Of a stretch of 64,000 bases of DNA, positions 15,485 to 24,213 are shown one piece after another (the stretch's first letter is position 1; each line of letters starts with the position of its first letter). The notes below the pieces were generated by a model, which made no database searches, had not been told where the DNA came from, and worked only from the letters and a program-made list of their open reading frames with translations. Made by a program: the position numbers and the translations under genes. This DNA is from a bacterium (GTDB taxonomy: Bacteria; Zhuqueibacterota; QNDG01; JAFGCO01), in NCBI GenBank assembly GCA_016932575.1, contig JAFGCO010000042.1, forward strand, positions 1 to 64,000, given 5' to 3'.

Positions 15485-15985
15485 ATGAAAGGCATGAAGG
15501 TGAACGTTCGAAAAAAGAAACGCGGATTTACTGTTCTCGAAATGATTCTGGCTTTGATCATTATGGGTATTATTGTCACGGTCCTGACGCCATTGTTCAG
15601 AAACAGCATCAGTATGTATATCTATACCACAGAGATCGCTGAAGAAGGTCAGATTGCGCGCATTGCGTTCAACCGGATGCTTATGGATATGCGGGATATC
15701 ACCACTCTGAATTCAGGAACCTCAACCAGCATTGATTTTATCGATGTGGATAATGATAATCTCAATTATTATGTGTCCGGTTCCAACCTGTTTTTAAACG
15801 GAAGCCTTGCTGCTGAAAACCTGAATGATCTGACAATTGAGTATATTGATTGGAATGGTGCGTCTATAGATGAACCCGATTCCAGCACATGGCAGATACG
15901 CATCACCATGGAGTTTGATATTATGGGTTCACCACAGACGTATACCGGAGAGATTCAGCCGAGAAACTGGCAGGGGGGTATATAA
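15485..15985 (+). CDS. Minor pseudopilin, GspJ/PilW-like
   Basis: 166 residues from ATG 15485, with GAGGGG just upstream; the open frame extends further left but overlaps the preceding gene. Leader KKKRG, then FTVLEMILALIIMGIIVTVL with glutamate at +5. The head has the J-type pattern: arginine-containing helix (ARIAFNRMLMDMRDI), strand IDFIDVDN, then LTIEYIDWNGA and WQIRITMEFDI. Partner of the GspI-, GspH- and GspK-like proteins beside it. Confidence 0.85.
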   Translation: MKGMKVNVRKKKRGFTVLEMILALIIMGIIVTVLTPLFRNSISMYIYTTEIAEEGQIARIAFNRMLMDMRDITTLNSGTSTSIDFIDVDNDNLNYYVSGSNLFLNGSLAAENLNDLTIEYIDWNGASIDEPDSSTWQIRITMEFDIMGSPQTYTGEIQPRNWQGGI

Positions 15986-16197
15986 AAAATAAAATTAAAA
16001 ATGAAATATTAAAAATTAAAGATGAAATAAAAAAGAAGACCGCAAAGGCTCAGAGAACACAGAGAAAAATTTAAAAAACAAGAAGTAAGAAACAAGAAAC
16101 AATAAACAGGAAAAAAGAAGTAAGACAGGTCAGAGGGGATTGGTTATCGGGGCCGTGAGATTTTGATTGAGAAGGTTTTAAATTAAATATTTAAATA
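15986..16197 (+). repeat. AT- and purine-rich gap with dispersed repeat
   Basis: Low-complexity AAATTAAA tracts, then ACCGCAAAGGCTCAGAGA, then CAAGAAGTAAGAAACAAGAA at 16079. This is the third occurrence of the purine tract type, again directly downstream of a pilus gene. No coding potential seen. Confidence 0.6.
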
Positions 16198-16224
16198 TGC
16201 AGGAGCGATTTTTCCTGCAGGAGG
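16198..16224 (+). promoter_or_regulatory. Hairpin competing with a ribosome binding site
   Basis: TGCAGGA (16198) pairs with TCCTGCA (16213-16219), and the second arm overlaps the first bases of the strong AGGAGG (16219-16224) of the next gene. TCCTGCAGGA is itself palindromic. The arrangement could make initiation of the GspK-like gene depend on folding. Confidence 0.5.
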
Positions 16225-16230
16225 CACAAC

Positions 16231-17349
16231 ATGAAACGCAATTTTTTCCGGGGGGAAGAGGGGTTCTGGTCCTCTGTATTTCTGGTTATGATGGTATCTC
16301 TGGGTACCATGGCATTGTCGGCTTTTTATATGATGAATAAAGAGGCCGAAAACTCCGTGAACAGCGCATCAGCCATGCAGGTGGATTATTCGGCGACGGG
16401 GGCAGCCTATTATGCGATCGGTGCTCTGCGGGACGGCTTATATCAGGACGGATCGACCGATGTGGTTTCGGTTTCAGGTATCGATGTCGGGGTTTCGGTT
16501 TTACAAACCGCGGGTGCGACTGGCAGGACTGTCTGGCGGCTGCAGATTCAGTCGCAGACAGACGTGGGCGTGTCCCGGGCCATGGAAATTGATCTGAGCA
16601 TTCCTGTCGATCTTGCCAATCTGGCCATTGCGGCAGAGGGCGATGTGGATGATTCGATTTATGCCTATGACTGGAGTACAGATAATGAACCCCAGGCGGG
16701 TGACACACCAAATCCGGATCTTATTGTAGAAAACACTACTTTGCCTGACATCGATTTCGACACCTTGATGGATCTCGTGATTGCGGAGTATGATTATGAT
16801 ACCGACAAGGGGGAGAACACGCTTGAGGACGGATTCGATCCGACAACGGGCGTGCCCAGCGGTGTGATTAATCCGGATTATGCGGATTCCCTTGACGCCG
16901 ATCCGTTTTTTTACTGGAAAGACGGGCAGAAACTGCCGCATGTCATTTACATTGACGGGAATTCAGATCCTTCAGCCAGTAAAAATAATATCAAGTTTTT
17001 TCAGAATGAATGCTACTACGGCATTTTCATCGTGAATGCGAATGTGACCATTCAAAGCGGTCAGACCGATATTTACGGGGTGATCGTGCAGCTGAGTGAC
17101 GAGCAGACGATTACGGAAGAAGACACGGATCTGAACGGAGCCACAGGCGGCCGTTATAAATTTTCAGGCGGTGTGGTCTCTTACGGCAGTGTTCACGGTA
17201 CAGGGAATGCCACCATTAATGTTCAGCACAATCCCGTGTATATGCAGACCTTTGCGGACTATGCCAATCAGGATCTTAACCGATTTCGGATTCTCAGCTG
17301 GAAATATGTGGGAGATGATTATTTCAATAATGAGACCTACGAATATTAA
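16231..17349 (+). CDS. Large minor pilin, GspK/PilX-like
   Basis: 372 residues; AGGAGG six bases before the ATG. The leader ends EEG, followed by FWSSVFLVMMVSLGTMALSAF. Position +5 is valine, not glutamate; absence of E5 is the hallmark of GspK-type tip subunits. The helix continues into ATGAAYYAIGALRDG, also typical of GspK/PilX. The large head is acidic, rich in D/N and carries long loops (for example ADSLDADPFFYWKDGQ). It likely caps the GspH-I-J complex. A hairpin in the leader may control translation. A 660-base gap follows. Confidence 0.82.
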   Translation: MKRNFFRGEEGFWSSVFLVMMVSLGTMALSAFYMMNKEAENSVNSASAMQVDYSATGAAYYAIGALRDGLYQDGSTDVVSVSGIDVGVSVLQTAGATGRTVWRLQIQSQTDVGVSRAMEIDLSIPVDLANLAIAAEGDVDDSIYAYDWSTDNEPQAGDTPNPDLIVENTTLPDIDFDTLMDLVIAEYDYDTDKGENTLEDGFDPTTGVPSGVINPDYADSLDADPFFYWKDGQKLPHVIYIDGNSDPSASKNNIKFFQNECYYGIFIVNANVTIQSGQTDIYGVIVQLSDEQTITEEDTDLNGATGGRYKFSGGVVSYGSVHGTGNATINVQHNPVYMQTFADYANQDLNRFRILSWKYVGDDYFNNETYEY

Positions 17350-17500
17350 GGACTCCTGAAACGAATTTATCCGGTATCTGATAATGAAATCCGGATGTCG
17401 GGCGGATCTGGTAAAAAGGAAAAAAAGACTTGAATTTATCAAAAATGTTATATATAATGCCTTATCAGATGATAAATAATAATTTAGGATGAAAATAAAT

Positions 17501-17527
17501 GTCAGGCGGGGTGTTTGTTTGCCTGAC
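17501..17527 (+). promoter_or_regulatory. Hairpin downstream of the minor-pilin cluster
   Basis: GTCAGGC and GCCTGAC form a perfect 7-bp stem with a 13-base loop, about 150 bases after the gspK-like stop and followed by the palindrome TGATCGATCA. There is no T-run. Either a weak terminator or part of a structured intergenic RNA. Confidence 0.5.
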
Positions 17528-17551
17528 CATTGATCGATCATAAATCAGCAC

Positions 17552-17647
17552 AAAAGCGCTTTTTTCACAGGTTTTAACCCAGGGGCTCAGCGTACTATAA
17601 CCATAGGGGGGAGCAAGACGGGTGGAACAACAGGAAAGCGCTTTTTT
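17552..17647 (+). ncRNA. Candidate structured RNA bounded by AAAGCGCTTT palindromes
   Basis: AAAAGCGCTTTT at 17552-17563 and AAAGCGCTTT at 17635-17644 flank about 70 bases containing GGTTTTAACC and a G-rich stretch. The left AAAAGCGC can pair with the right GCGCTTTT, followed by TTTTTTGTTTT, so the whole block could be a terminated small RNA or an alternating structure. It does not match the cyclic-di-GMP, cyclic-di-AMP or other riboswitch cores I know. Confidence 0.3.
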
Positions 17648-17709
17648 GTTTTAAGGCGGCCGGAGATAAACCATTGACAGGATTGATAATTAAATCCCGG
17701 CAATGATGT

Positions 17710-17817
17710 TGTCATTTCGAGCGTTTTTTGCGAGAAATCTTAAATGTTCAATGAAATGATATGCAATATACTGAAGGATTGAAGATCTCTCACCTGATAA
17801 AGAGGTTCGAGATGACA
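17710..17817. mobile_element. Palindromic MITE-like repeat
   Basis: Ends are TGTCATTTCGA and TTCGAGATGACA; inside, GCGAGAAATCTT and AGATCTCTCACC also pair. This is the GTCATTTCGAG / CTCGAGATGAC type of terminal inverted repeat widespread in FCB and other genomes, often as non-coding hairpin repeats. It has no ORF and lies about 100 bases upstream of the promoter of the pilM-like gene. Confidence 0.7.
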
Positions 17818-17918
17818 AGATTTCCGGTCCGGTCCAAAAGAAAAACTTGCGGGAGTGAAACCGTGGATCCATCTTTAAAAATATTGAACTTATCCTTTTT
17901 CCGTTTCAGACATGTTAT

Positions 17919-17934
17919 TGGTACAGTATTTGCT
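17919..17934 (+). promoter_or_regulatory. Sigma-54-type promoter upstream of the PilM/N gene
   Basis: TGGTAC-AGTAT-TTGCT has the -24 GG, -12 GC and exact spacing of sigma-54 promoters; TGGTAC is an accepted variant of TGGCAC. Predicted start is near 17945, 65 bases before the gene. Confidence 0.6.
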
Positions 17935-18009
17935 TTTAAAAAAACGTCACAATTATGACATGCATGTCATAAAAGGCGTTTCAATTTGAAATATTAGGGA
18001 AACTTAACC

Positions 18010-19773
18010 TTGGAACTATTGAATTTCACATCATCAGCAAGCTGGTCGAGGGTGCTGGGGGTTGAGCTCGGCCAGGAAGCATTGAAGTATGTGCTTTTGA
18101 ATCGCAAGGGCGGCAAACCATTGGTTGAAAGTTTCGGGAAATATACATATAAAGGCGCCCAGGATGCGGTCGAAGGCCTGTATGAAGCTGTACCACAGCT
18201 GTTCAAGAACCGCGGTTATTTCAAAAATGCCAAACTGATCATCGGCATCAATGAAGCCATGGTCGTCATGAAAACGGACAGTTTTCCCCCGCTGACAGAC
18301 AAGGAGCTCAAACAAACCATTGCTTTTTCCTTTGAAAAAGAACTGGCCAGCGGTGAAGAGGGTGCTGCGATTGTCTGCGGCAACTATCCCATGGGATCGG
18401 ATCCGGACAAGAAGGAAAATCAGCTCCATATTGTTGTAGGCATGTACGAAGATGAAGTCCATCAGATTGTGCAGCCCTTTATTGATCAGGGACTTATACC
18501 GGTTAAACTGGTTGTGCGCATGATGGCCCTGGGGAATCTGGTTGCCATGCTGCCGCACGGCAGGAGTGATATTCCTGTAGGTATTTTGAACATTGGCCCT
18601 TCAAAAAGCATGCTGGCTATTTTTCGTAAAGGCAAGCTGGATTTCCATCGTGAAATCGTCATGGGCGATATGGATTTTACCAAAGCGATTATCGGGACGA
18701 TTTTTCACGAGGGAAAAGCCATTCAGTTTTCCATGGAAGAAGCCGTTGAATTCAAGAACAAGTTTGGCTATCCCCTGGGATTTGCGGACAGCATGTCTTT
18801 CAAGGGAGCTCCGCTTTCCGAACTGGGTGCCATGATGAGGCCGGTGGTTGAGCGGCTGACCGGAGAAATCCAGCGTTCCATCGGATTTTACAGTGATAAA
18901 ACCAAAGGTCAGTCCGTGGATTCCCTGTTTCTGATCGGCAAAGGCGCCAAAATACAGCATCTGGATCAGGTGCTGAATCAGCGGGTCGGCATCCCCGTTG
19001 CCCGGCTGCCTCTGCCTAAAACCATAGCGGTTTCGGGAGGGAAAAAACAGAGGAGTGTGTTTAAAAAGAAATTCCCGGATCATACAATCAGCCTGGCCGT
19101 GGCATCCGAAACCACACAAAACGGCAACTTATTGCCTGATGTTTATCGAATTCGTCAATGGCAATCGGCGATTCAAAAATGGGGGGCTGTGGTTGGTTTT
19201 GTTTTCCTGGGCTGGATGGTTGTTGCGGCAGCGGGTGTGTTTTACCAAACCTCCAACCTGAAAAGTAATATCAAACGGGCGAAAAAGATTGCCCTGGAAG
19301 CTGAGACCGCTGAAAGACGGTATGGCAGGGCCATCACGCAGAAGGATGAATTGCATAAAACACTGGTTGATATTCATAAGCGCATTGAACAGGACCAGGA
19401 TCTGGTTCAGGTGTTACGGCTGTTTTCACATCAACTGCCAAAAGAGCTGATGATCAGCAGATTCGATTATAAGTGGGAAAAGAAAAAGGTGCCTAAAAAG
19501 GAGCCGGCCCGGAAAGCCTCGAGAAAAAAGGCAAGTGCAAAGGAGGCCCAGCAGACAGAGATTAAAAATATCCGCAGGGTGGTATTTGAAGGCGGCAGCA
19601 ATGCACCGAAAGCGGATGTGAAAATTGCCGTTGCGGATTTTCTGATTCATCTTCAGGAGTCCGGGTATTTTGAAAAAGTCGAATTAAATGATGAACTGCT
19701 CCAGGAAAAATCCGGAAAGGAAAATTCCGGAGGTGTTTACTGGTTTCAGGCGCAGGGCCTTTTGAAGGAGTAG
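18010..19773 (+). CDS. PilM-PilN fusion (GspL-like) pilus assembly protein
   Basis: 587 residues from a TTG start with AGGGA 9 bases upstream. Residues 1-350 are an actin-like PilM/SHS2 domain (VLGVELGQEALKYVLL, VGILNIGPSKSMLAIF, FHREIVMGDMDFTKAI, LFLIGKGAKI). One transmembrane helix follows (about 394-416, FVFLGWMVVAAAGVFY). Then comes a coiled-coil and ferredoxin-like PilN-type periplasmic region with a lysine/alanine-rich insert near residue 500. In most type IV pilus systems these are two proteins; the single chain resembles type II secretion GspL. It would link the cytoplasmic PilB/PilC machine to PilO and PilP. It lies one operon step before pilO. Confidence 0.85.
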   Translation: MELLNFTSSASWSRVLGVELGQEALKYVLLNRKGGKPLVESFGKYTYKGAQDAVEGLYEAVPQLFKNRGYFKNAKLIIGINEAMVVMKTDSFPPLTDKELKQTIAFSFEKELASGEEGAAIVCGNYPMGSDPDKKENQLHIVVGMYEDEVHQIVQPFIDQGLIPVKLVVRMMALGNLVAMLPHGRSDIPVGILNIGPSKSMLAIFRKGKLDFHREIVMGDMDFTKAIIGTIFHEGKAIQFSMEEAVEFKNKFGYPLGFADSMSFKGAPLSELGAMMRPVVERLTGEIQRSIGFYSDKTKGQSVDSLFLIGKGAKIQHLDQVLNQRVGIPVARLPLPKTIAVSGGKKQRSVFKKKFPDHTISLAVASETTQNGNLLPDVYRIRQWQSAIQKWGAVVGFVFLGWMVVAAAGVFYQTSNLKSNIKRAKKIALEAETAERRYGRAITQKDELHKTLVDIHKRIEQDQDLVQVLRLFSHQLPKELMISRFDYKWEKKKVPKKEPARKASRKKASAKEAQQTEIKNIRRVVFEGGSNAPKADVKIAVADFLIHLQESGYFEKVELNDELLQEKSGKENSGGVYWFQAQGLLKE

Positions 19774-19777
19774 ATTG

Positions 19778-20386
19778 ATGATGAATGCATGGATTAAAAG
19801 TGTTATTCTGCCGGTTGTCTGTCTGGTTATTTTTATCGCTGTCATGATTGTCTATGTAAAACCTCAAAGAGCTAAAATCAATGAGATGCAGGATGAACTG
19901 GATATTCTGCTGGGCAAGGGTGACAAGATGGTTCCGATAGAAAAGATAATGGCCCAGGAAGCCATTGTTGACAGTCTGCGTCAGTTGATTGAAGACGTGA
20001 AGGACCGGTTATATCCGGTGGCTGAATTTGGAGAACTGGGAGAGGCCATTGAAAACAGCGGACGCAGATTTAATTTGCGTCTCGTTACTCTCACTCCGGA
20101 TTATTCCAAACTGAACCTGATACAGAAAGACGGAGAAGAAATCACTGAACTTCCGATCACCATTGATATGGAAGGCCGGTTTTTGCAATTTGCCCAGTAT
20201 CTCGAAAGATTGTCCGAGTTTCCCTATGTCAAAGCGAGAGAAGTCAATCTTTACCGGTCTGATAAAAAAGTGCGGTCCGATGAAATTGTCATTGAAGTGA
20301 AGGGTGTGGTTATTTTTAAAAATAAATTGAATCAGAAATCAAAAAAAGAGAGTCAATTGGCATCCGCCATCAAAGGTGTTATTTGA
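19778..20386 (+). CDS. pilO: Type IV pilus alignment protein PilO
   Basis: 202 residues from ATG 19778 (AAGGAG 7 bases upstream; neighbouring TTG 19775 and ATG 19781 are also possible). One N-terminal membrane helix (ILPVVCLVIFIAVMIVYV), a coiled coil (RAKINEMQDELDILL) and a ferredoxin-like C-terminal domain with the PilO pattern of small strands (PITIDMEGRFLQFAQYLERLSEFPYVKAREV). It dimerises with the PilN-like part of the upstream gene product. Starts 4 bases after that gene. Confidence 0.88.
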   Translation: MMNAWIKSVILPVVCLVIFIAVMIVYVKPQRAKINEMQDELDILLGKGDKMVPIEKIMAQEAIVDSLRQLIEDVKDRLYPVAEFGELGEAIENSGRRFNLRLVTLTPDYSKLNLIQKDGEEITELPITIDMEGRFLQFAQYLERLSEFPYVKAREVNLYRSDKKVRSDEIVIEVKGVVIFKNKLNQKSKKESQLASAIKGVI

Positions 20387-20459
20387 ATGAAAATATATGA
20401 CAAATATTATATTTATTTAACTTTATTGAGAAACAGAAAACTCTCTGCAGGAGGAAAAA

Positions 20460-23333
20460 ATGTTGTCGTCCAGGCAATTGAATAGATTATTAATTGCATC
20501 GGGCATGATTATTTTAATCGGCCTGTCCTGTACCCAGAAAAACCCGCTGGACTCCACGAGCTCCATCCTCGGCAATCAGCCCAATCTGGTCAATATGAAA
20601 GCAGAACCTCATGAAGTCGCTGCAGGCGGCGGCATCTCTGTCATTCAGGTGACATTGCTCGATAAAAATGACAAACCCATGGAGGGAGGCATTATCTATT
20701 TCTCTCTGGAGGGTGAAGGAACTTTGGATACCACAGCTGCAACAACCAACAGTCAGGGAGTCGCCAGCGTAAGTTTTTACAGCGGTACCAAAGCTGCACA
20801 GCCGGTGATTAAAGCCACTTATAAAAAAAGCACAAAACAAGTGGCACTCTCCGTGCTTTCCGCCTCTTCGGGCAAAGCCATGCTGCTGGTTTCATCTTCG
20901 AAGTCCTCTCTTTATGCCAATGGTGTGGACAGCACCAAGATCAATATTCATATGATTCCCGGTGAAGATACTGACGTATCATACGTTCTGGTGGATCTGT
21001 CGACTTCATTCGGCACGATGCCGCTGAATGTGCTTTTGAATAATGATGGGAAGGGAAGCGTTACCCTGACCAGTGATACATCTTATGTGGACACACAGGC
21101 CCTGGTCACCGCGACTTACGAATCCATGATCGGGAATTCGGCGGTTCCGATCAAGGCGGTCAGCTTTGATGTCACCACAGACCAGGCAAGGCTTCCGGCT
21201 GACGGCAAAAGCACATGCAAAATAACAGCCACAACGAAACAGAAAAGCAGCGGCAAGCCCATCGCGAATGCTGCAATTATCTTTGATTCAGATGTCGGAG
21301 ATATTCAAAGCCAAAGTAACACAGAAGTCAACGGTAAGGCCACGGTGACATTGACCAGCACATCCATGCCGGATACAACCATGGTCACAGCCTGGTACGG
21401 CAGCCTGTCCGATTCCGTACGGGTGATCTTTTATTCCAGCAATGTTTCTGATGAACGGTCTTATATTCGGTCCATGACTGCTGAAAAAGCGGAAATCTGG
21501 TCCGATCCCCAGTATGAAGACAGGATTACTGTGCAAGTCGACAGCGCAGACGGCAGTCCAAAACGGGGAGCCACTGTCTATTTCACGACATCGGCCGGCA
21601 TGCTGAGTCATGAACAGGTTGTCACAGATGCGAACGGCCAAGCAGAAGTCTATTTGTCCGGATATCCGAGTGACTTTGATTCGACGGCTACAATCACGGC
21701 TGATCTCTACAATGGCACCTCCTCTGCCGGAGTGAGTGTTTTACTCAAGAGCGAATCCTATAAGCCCAGGTACATCGAAATCAGGTTTGACCCGGCCGCA
21801 ATCGGCGTGATTGAAACCGGCCAGATATCAACAACCAATGTGATTGCTTCGGTGAAAGATGTCAAATACCGCCTGGTCGGGGACAATATCCGGGTATTCT
21901 TTGATATCATCGAAGAACACGGCGGCGTCAAAGTAACAACGGTGACCAATCAGGGGGTTCCCACGATCAACGGACAGGCAAAAATCACACTGACGGCGGG
22001 AACCCGCTCCGGTGTGGTGCGCATGCGTGCCCGTCTGGTTGATGATCCGCTTACCATAGATGATGATGAGTCAGAAATCGAAGTGGAATCCACCAAACTG
22101 CTGATTCACGCAGGCCCGCCGTTTATGGCGGACCGGAATGATCCCAATACCTCGCACCTGGATATTGTTGCAGACCGTCTCAATATCTGGGAAGGCCAGG
22201 ATTATGCGATCATGTCCGTTATCGTGGGTGACAAGTACAAGAATCCCTGTGACCGCCAGACAGCCATCTATTTGACGGCCACGGGGGGCGTGATTACCAC
22301 GCAATCCTTTACAGACAAGAACGGCATTGCCATTGATACGCTTTATGCGGCCAGTCCGTCTCCCACAGTCAACCGGTACCATGGATTTGATCTGAACTTA
22401 TATGATGCCAGCGTGTCCCAGCATAACGGCGGGGTCGGTCCCGCTCCGAATTTTCTCGGGACCATTCCTCCTTTGGATTACGGAGGGGATTATATCTGGA
22501 ATCCGAATTACGATCCGGATAATAATGAGAAGTTCCATGTGATTCAGTATATACCGGGAGATTCTCCTGATTTTGAGGGCAGCGAAGTGCCCAATACCAA
22601 CAGTATCAAATTCAGTGATCCGGAAACGGATATTACAGGATTCCCGACATCCTGGGATTGGGGTGAGAATGACGGTATTGCCAGGATTCGCGCCTCCACC
22701 ATTGGTGTGGACGCGAACAGCGATTCCATCTATGTATGGAACTGGGGCGCGGTCATTTTTTCCGGCCATATCCTGACCGGGCCTGTGCGAACCCCTGCGG
22801 GTGTCTGGCTGGATGGATTCCGGGATAACAGCGAGGAAGCCATGGCTGCCCGCGAAGCAGCCAACCGGCCTCGGATCGAGGCCATTATCGGTGCCCTCAG
22901 AAACGGCAGTGATGTGCCTGCGTCGGTCACCAACAGCCAGATATATGACCAGTTTTTTCCAACGGGAACCGGGCACATAGTCTTTCTCGGGGAATCCATT
23001 AATCTGATGATCCGTATTTATGACCGCAACGGGAATCCCATTCACTGCGGTGCCAAGATCACGGCTAAGCTTGCCAGCAGTGCGCCTCTGGGTCTGAGCT
23101 GGACTGAGTACGAAAATGAAACAGGAACCGGGACGACCTTTTATCCGCTGACAGTGAACAATGAAGTGAATCCGGCAAAACCCAGAACCGGGGCATCCCC
23201 GGTTCAGATTGAAGTGAATTACAGAGGGGGCGATGTTTATATACAGACACGGTCGATTCGCGCCGAGGCGATGGCGGTCGAAGATTACATCGATTATATG
23301 CTGTTTTTGTATTATGAAACCTTCACGTTTTAG
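20460..23333 (+). CDS. Large Ig-domain putative lipoprotein in the pilus operon
   Basis: 957 residues; AGGAGG directly before the ATG. The N-terminus (SGMIILIGLSC at about residue 22) reads as a lipoprotein signal with cysteine as first mature residue, though -3 is glycine rather than leucine. Several invasin/intimin-like Ig domains follow (VTLLDKNDKPMEGGIIYFSL; VDSADGSPKRGATVYFTT; VGDKYKNPCDRQTAIYLTAT), each with the pattern of strand, G-A-x-V-x-F and D-x-N-G-x-A. Intervening regions are rich in D, N and P. Between pilO and the secretin gene, it could be an outer-membrane accessory anchoring or gating the pilus. This is inference from position. Confidence 0.75.
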   Translation: MLSSRQLNRLLIASGMIILIGLSCTQKNPLDSTSSILGNQPNLVNMKAEPHEVAAGGGISVIQVTLLDKNDKPMEGGIIYFSLEGEGTLDTTAATTNSQGVASVSFYSGTKAAQPVIKATYKKSTKQVALSVLSASSGKAMLLVSSSKSSLYANGVDSTKINIHMIPGEDTDVSYVLVDLSTSFGTMPLNVLLNNDGKGSVTLTSDTSYVDTQALVTATYESMIGNSAVPIKAVSFDVTTDQARLPADGKSTCKITATTKQKSSGKPIANAAIIFDSDVGDIQSQSNTEVNGKATVTLTSTSMPDTTMVTAWYGSLSDSVRVIFYSSNVSDERSYIRSMTAEKAEIWSDPQYEDRITVQVDSADGSPKRGATVYFTTSAGMLSHEQVVTDANGQAEVYLSGYPSDFDSTATITADLYNGTSSAGVSVLLKSESYKPRYIEIRFDPAAIGVIETGQISTTNVIASVKDVKYRLVGDNIRVFFDIIEEHGGVKVTTVTNQGVPTINGQAKITLTAGTRSGVVRMRARLVDDPLTIDDDESEIEVESTKLLIHAGPPFMADRNDPNTSHLDIVADRLNIWEGQDYAIMSVIVGDKYKNPCDRQTAIYLTATGGVITTQSFTDKNGIAIDTLYAASPSPTVNRYHGFDLNLYDASVSQHNGGVGPAPNFLGTIPPLDYGGDYIWNPNYDPDNNEKFHVIQYIPGDSPDFEGSEVPNTNSIKFSDPETDITGFPTSWDWGENDGIARIRASTIGVDANSDSIYVWNWGAVIFSGHILTGPVRTPAGVWLDGFRDNSEEAMAAREAANRPRIEAIIGALRNGSDVPASVTNSQIYDQFFPTGTGHIVFLGESINLMIRIYDRNGNPIHCGAKITAKLASSAPLGLSWTEYENETGTGTTFYPLTVNNEVNPAKPRTGASPVQIEVNYRGGDVYIQTRSIRAEAMAVEDYIDYMLFLYYETFTF

Positions 23334-23347
23334 TAAAGGGGATCAAT

Positions 23348-24136
23348 ATGCGTCGCAACTTGATTTTGTTGTTGACTTTCATAAGCATTTGTTCGCTGTC
23401 ATATGCCCAGATGGTCGGCAGCCCTGTGGGCAACCAGGGGCAGGGTCAGTGGTCGATATCATGCAGCGGCTCATTCATGAACCAGCAGGTTGGTTATGAA
23501 ACCGCCCATTCCCAGCGATGGATGCTGAAAAGCACCTACGGCATTGTGCCCTGGATGGATTTTACTGCCATGATCGGGGCCGCGGATTTGCGACTGGATT
23601 CACCCAGAGAAACCATTGAGGATTACCAGGACAAGCACCGGTTTGCCGTCGGCGCCGGTCTGACCTTTACACCGAAGCATGAAGCGCCGGGAAAACCCTG
23701 GGCCGTTTTCGGCGGGGGCCACTTCCTTAGATTCCCTTCAAAGGGTGAATTTTATGAGACTGTATCCGGCCAGGATGTCATTTATCTGCACCGGGAATAC
23801 AGGATGGAGTATGACTGGCGGGAATATTTAATTTTTGGAGGCATTTCATACAGGCTCCGGAACTTGCGGTTTTACGGATGCGGGGCGGGCTGGGGAATTT
23901 CCCGTTTGGAAAAGCAAATGGAATATCATTATGAAAATATTGAAAATAAGGAATTTATAAAAGAAAGAAACGGTGAGTTTCAATCCGAACTGTGGACCGG
24001 TGCGCTGGCCGGCATAGAAGTTGTTTTTCCGAAAAACGGGTATACCTTAAGTTTTGAGGGATTGTTTTACAATGAAAAGAACTTTATTCTGATGGTGGGT
24101 ATCGGTCAGGTCGGTATATTACATGGAGATTGGTAA
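23348..24136 (+). CDS. Predicted outer-membrane barrel in the pilus operon
   Basis: 262 residues with signal peptide (RRNLILLLTFISICSLSYAQ). The body is composed of amphipathic strands: GIVPWMDFTAMIGAADLRL, HRFAVGAGLTFTPKH, WAVFGGGHFLRFP, YLIFGGISYRLRNLRFYGCG, GYTLSFEGLFYNEKNFILMV. I recognise no named family. It starts 14 bases after the Ig lipoprotein gene with AAAGGGG upstream, so the two are likely co-expressed and may act together at the outer membrane. Confidence 0.72.
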   Translation: MRRNLILLLTFISICSLSYAQMVGSPVGNQGQGQWSISCSGSFMNQQVGYETAHSQRWMLKSTYGIVPWMDFTAMIGAADLRLDSPRETIEDYQDKHRFAVGAGLTFTPKHEAPGKPWAVFGGGHFLRFPSKGEFYETVSGQDVIYLHREYRMEYDWREYLIFGGISYRLRNLRFYGCGAGWGISRLEKQMEYHYENIENKEFIKERNGEFQSELWTGALAGIEVVFPKNGYTLSFEGLFYNEKNFILMVGIGQVGILHGDW

Positions 24137-24213
24137 AACACGATGGATGGTGAACGGCTTACAGACAAAAATGATTCATTATGTTTCAATGCTGTGATTG
24201 ACGGAGGCATTTG

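Noticed and set aside
17552-17647. Cyclic-di-GMP (GEMM) riboswitch, suggested by pilus context
   Set aside because: The conserved core elements (GCAAA and the tetraloop-receptor arrangement) are not found; only generic palindromes are present.
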